From Diabrotica undecimpunctata (taxonomy: Eukaryota; Arthropoda; Insecta; Coleoptera; Chrysomelidae), in contig NC_092806.1 of the NCBI RefSeq assembly GCF_040954645.1, forward strand, positions 108,890,231 to 108,954,230: 64,000 bases of DNA, written 5' to 3'. Below the pieces are notes generated by a model, which was not told the origin of the DNA, made no database searches, and saw only the letters and a list, made by a program, of their open reading frames with translations. Shown piece by piece: positions 60,206 through 64,000 of the stretch. The position numbers and the translations under genes were made by a program. Position 1 is the first letter of the stretch; the number at the start of each line of letters is the position of its first letter.

Positions 60206-62089
60206 TGCTCCCTACACCAGCGTAAGAAATAATTATATCAAACATAATAATTTTAACTTGCGTAAAAACTCGCACTCCAGATACTGTTTATCACGTATGA
60301 TAAATCCAAAATTTTAGGTTGTAAAGATTAAGTTGAACGTTTAAACATGCAAAAGTCATATCAAAATTGAAACTGTAAGAATGGTTCATGTAGAAATTTA
60401 TGTAATCTTATCTTTTACATATGCAATTTTAGAATAATAAATCTTACTCTAGAATTCAGAAACTTTATCGTAATTATATTTTTTGCTGAGTTTCATCTAT
60501 AACTTTTTCACCGACGCCTCTGTGCAGTGTACCATATTGTACAACGAGAATTAAAACACATTTGGAATAGAGAACGCTCTGAATTAGCAGATATATTAAG
60601 CTTTAAACACTAGCAGAAGGGATTATCTTTACATAAACACTGCATCATTTATGCAGCAAATTGCTTTTTAATTTAAATTAAAACAAAATTTACAGAGAAA
60701 TGGGAAATATATTACTTTTTACCTTCTTTATTACTCAACAACCCATGAGAAATTACTTAATATAATTACAGCATTTATATGTATCTCGCTAAGAATGTTT
60801 TATTTTGTCTTTTATATTCGTTTTGTGTTTTAAAAAGAAAGTTTATTTTGTTAAGCGGATATTTGCGGAAATTAAATTCTCTCTTATTTTACTCCTACAT
60901 ACTTGTTAAAAATACATTTAAAATATAGTTGCAGTTATTATGGAAGACTCACTTTATGTAGAATGTCCCATAATTGGAAGATATTTAAGGGATATTAGGT
61001 GATTTAAAAATAGTGTCGTGTACGAACTCTACGAGACCCTACCAGATATAAGAAACTGATCACCGGCATTCTTTGGAGATCTGTTAACTCTTCACCGCAG
61101 ATAGGTAAACGCATCACCAGCATTTTTGTTCCAAGTAACAAGGCCTGTTACCTGGTACATTGCTTGTTTATTTTATAATTTATTAAATTCAGAAATTATT
61201 TTGCGAATTGCTTTGAAATTTAACTGATATATTTATATCGGGTGTCTCCTGGTGAGTGGCCTATTAGACGTATCTGCCAATCTAAACGGAGTTAAAATTT
61301 GAAAATTCAGCTGCATAGGTTTTTAATAGTGAACTTTTTAATGAAAATATTTGTGAGCATGTGCTATTTCCTTTTATATCTGACATAGTCCCCAACTTCA
61401 TTATTTTATTTGCATTTAGACTTGGGTTATTCTTTCAAATTATCAAACCTTAGCGGCTTGCAACCATTTATCTCTCACGGGGTGCAGGTAAGGTAGGCCA
61501 GCGATCAGTTTGCAAATCTCTCCTGAAGATTTACTCTCTCCCTGGTTTTATCGATGTGATGAAATTGTACTATCTACAAGGACATTTATGCTAATTGGTA
61601 GAGTAGACTTAAGCAAACATGCAATATGCGTATATTGTCTATTTTGCATATTTAATGAAAATATACATAAAATGCATAAACGGTAATTTATTCTAAATTG
61701 CTGATTTTAAATTATATTTATCTCACCATAAATAATAATGGTATGAATAAGTAACTGCAAATTCCAATGTTAGATAGTACCTATACGAGTACATACTACC
61801 TAATATTCTTGGTATTGTTGTAGTAGGTAACTCATTATAATCTCGTAATAAAATGGTGTTTCAAAGACGACAAATTTCAAAAGTGTTAAAGATGCTCCAT
61901 ATCATCTTCAGCTTCTTGTGGGTAATCGTTTGTGGCTACATCGCTATGTGTTAAATTTTGATAAAACGCATGACAAACTAACAGAACAAAAGGCAGTAAT
62001 GCAATTAAGTCATTGTACTTTTGTTTTGTGATTGCTAATGGGATTACTGAGACTTGATTTAATTGGGCTGGAAACGTTACTTGCTGTCT
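60206..62089. other. No gene recognised
   Basis: AT-rich. A short repeat pair ATCACCGGCATT / ATCACCAGCATT near 61060 and 61110 is the only structure noted. The right end is probably the 3' non-coding part of the gene-like unit at 62090. Confidence 0.4.
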
Positions 62090-63950
62090 TCAATACCTCA
62101 TGAAGTCCACTTCATACATATTTTGATTATTGAAATCGGTCTTATAAAAGAACTTTCCAATGTGTTCTTGTTGGACTTGTAGGAAAATACATGTTGACAG
62201 TCGAACAAGGTCTTTATTAACATTTTTTTTTCTACTTACAAAAGGAGGATTAGATGACAATTTCTTATCGAACAGCGTTTTGAAGTTTTTGAATTCTGCA
62301 AGTTCCATATTGTGCACTGTGTATTTACCTGATGTATTTCTAACTAGTTGTTGCCAGTCCCATGGTGTTAAAATGGCCAAATTGGAGAGTTTCTTTCTTT
62401 TTCTTTCGATTAAAGCATGAACAGTGTCTGCTTCCATATGTGTGTGCCTTTCAGTAAAAACTTTTGAGTGATCGTCTTTATTTGCAGTATCCAAAAATAG
62501 CACATTATAATACTTATATTTTATATTTTTATTTTGTCCATAGTAGTTATTGGTCCAAAAAGTGAGTCCTCTACTTGACTACCTAGAATTGTATTGTCAG
62601 CCCATTTCAAAATTGACGAGGCAATTTCATTTGCACCTCGGGCCCCTTTCGATTCGTCACACATTATACATTGTACAGAAGAATCACTGGCATTATGTAA
62701 TGTAAAATTTAATATCCAAAGCTTCCTTTTGTAGAAACTAATACAATTGTTTGTTAGTGGTAAAAAAAAAACATTTTTGCAAATCACCAGATAGTACTTT
62801 GTATTTTGGTGACTCTTTAGCTATTATAAAGTCCAATTGTTTTAAGTTATACCGAGTTTTAGATTCAATTAGGTGAGCATCATGATCAGCCTGTACACTG
62901 GTTAGTTCATCTGCAGTAAGATTATTTTTTAATTGAGCGGTGAATGTACTGCATGTATCGCAAATGTCTCTTTCGGGCGGTTTAAACGACAACTTGAAGT
63001 CTTTATTAAAAATATCTGCGTACAACCACTTTTTTGCTCTGAGCTTTGGATCTACATGTCTTTCATTGCATTCATCAATGTACAGTTGATACATCTTTTC
63101 TATTGTAAGTTCTGTGCCCAGATAATCTCTCTTACTCCTTTTTCTGGAATAATGACTCTCGTATTTTGGGAATGATTTAATATGTTGATGTATACTATTT
63201 ATGGTTTCGGTAGGAGTTTTATTGGTTGGCGTGTGTCTACCTCTTTGATCAGATTTTATTACACCTCCTGGCTCAAATTTTTTCAACATATTTACTACTA
63301 CTAAATTAGATATACAAAGTGTGTTTACAAACATAACCTTGCACACCTTCAATAGCTAATTTTTCACTGTAAAATTGTAGTGTAGTGTATTATTTTTAGA
63401 TTTGGTAGAATTTAGATCTTTTTTTTTTTGATCGAAGAGTAGGTTGGATGTCGATACATGAGAAGATAAATTGCTTTTTAAGATCTGAAACGTTTGTCTC
63501 AGTCCAGTATGAGTTGAAAATTTTTTGTCTTTCGTATTCTGGCCATCTTTCAGAGCATTTCATGCGACACATGCAAGGAGGCTTTAACATTTTTACAGGC
63601 ATGTCTTTGCCTCTTTTACTGAGATACTATTTCCCACCAGCTATTTTTCGTTTGTGAACATTACAGGCCCAATTTTGTTCATTTACTACACGTTTTTTAC
63701 CTTTTTGTTTGCACTTAGTTATATTTTGTACATTTCTTTTGACACTTTTCTCCCATTCTAAAATAACTTCATTATGTTCATTGAAATTACCTGCATCACT
63801 GCTTAGGGATAAATCGTCCTAAAGAAGATTTTTTTATTGCCCCACTAATCGCTAATCGTAGGAGTAATAATAGCTTTCTCTTACCTTTTTGTTCGCTGGT
63901 TTACTTATACGTCTCATATCATTGTCGTCCGATTATGAGCTTTCACCACT
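62090..63950 (-). pseudogene. GHTxMEADSVHA family, near full-length copy
   Basis: On the minus strand a short first exon ends ISKPANKK followed by GTAAGA. A 66-base intron (63884-63819) ends CTTTAG. Then come NEVILEWEKSVKRNVQNITK, a stop, and a Cys-rich block KPPCMCRMKCSERWPEYERQ continuing KIFNSYW. A 204-codon frame from 63352 starts MKVCKVMFVNTLCISNL and includes ERDICDTCSTFTAQLKN and LSGDLQKCFFF. A T10 run shifts the frame. KLWILNFTLHNASD and ESKGARGANEIASSILKWAD follow. The DxCxGQNRN region is deleted. The last frame (62503-62090) has RHTHMEADTVHALIERKRKK. I do not know a named function. Repeated copies and conserved acidic residues suggest a transposase. Confidence 0.65.
63819..63884 (-). 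other. 66-bp GT-AG intron candidate
   Basis: The minus strand reads AAAAAG|GTAAGAG ... TTCTTTAG|GACGAT, matching donor and acceptor consensus. Joining keeps the frame across a Ser/Asp-rich N-terminus. Confidence 0.55.
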
Positions 63951-64000
63951 TAGAGGCTCATAGATTTTATCAATATCCAGCTAACAAACCAGCTAAAAGA

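Overview
The window is about 64 kb of very AT-rich, multicellular-animal DNA made almost entirely of transposable elements in different states of decay. The mix of families points to an insect: an errantivirus-like (env-bearing Ty3/Gypsy) provirus, Jockey-type and RTE-like non-LTR retrotransposons, Penelope-like elements, a mariner-type transposon, piggyBac, and two kinds of hAT. A large beetle-like genome would fit, but nothing here fixes the order or species. I found no convincing host gene, no rRNA, no CRISPR array and no bacterial-type operon. Long (TA)n microsatellites punctuate the region.

Layout, left to right. 0-4 kb: a partial repeat carrying CACCCTGTAT motifs, an RTE-like LINE 3' end, and two head-to-head broken copies of a transposase-like family marked by a GHTxMEADSVHA motif. 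4-8 kb: (TA)n arrays, a fold-back Penelope-like tail with a hammerhead-ribozyme-like motif, and two LINE 3' ends. 8.4-11.1 kb: a decayed hAT element with an 8-bp target duplication and CTTGGT-rich ends. 11.2-15.6 kb: a Jockey-type LINE, a Penelope-like element with a GIY-YIG domain, and an RT fragment, all on the minus strand. 17.9-25.6 kb: a structurally complete errantivirus-like provirus with gag, pol, env and near-identical LTRs. Its pol is interrupted by a 359-bp MITE and its env by a solo LTR. 27.6-31.6 kb: a LINE split by a 2.85-kb hAT element that carries a long intact transposase exon. 34-43.9 kb: a pile of LINE fragments on both strands, including a Jockey-type element with ORF1, endonuclease and RT. 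44.1-46.2 kb: a mariner-type transposon with about 230-bp inverted repeats. 47.3-50.6 kb: a broken piggyBac inside long inverted repeats. 50.8-54.2 kb: a Penelope-like RT split by a Jockey-type insertion. 54.5-58.0 kb: a long-inverted-repeat MITE and a second, internally deleted Jockey-type element with an intact ORF1. 58.5-60.2 kb: another GIY-YIG fragment and a LINE 3' end. 62-64 kb: a third copy of the GHTxMEADSVHA family, with a short GT-AG intron.

The main logic of the window is nesting. At least five insertions can be dated relative to their hosts by target-site duplications: hAT into LINE, MITE into pol, solo LTR into env, Jockey into Penelope, and provirus into a (TA)n array. Few open frames look intact: gag (414 aa), the hAT exon (446 aa) and one Jockey ORF1 (522 aa). 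I did not find a convincing undescribed cellular system. The best candidates for something little described are the GHTxMEADSVHA family, the hammerhead-like motifs in the Penelope-type tails, and the two independently deleted Jockey elements that kept ORF1 and the 3' end.
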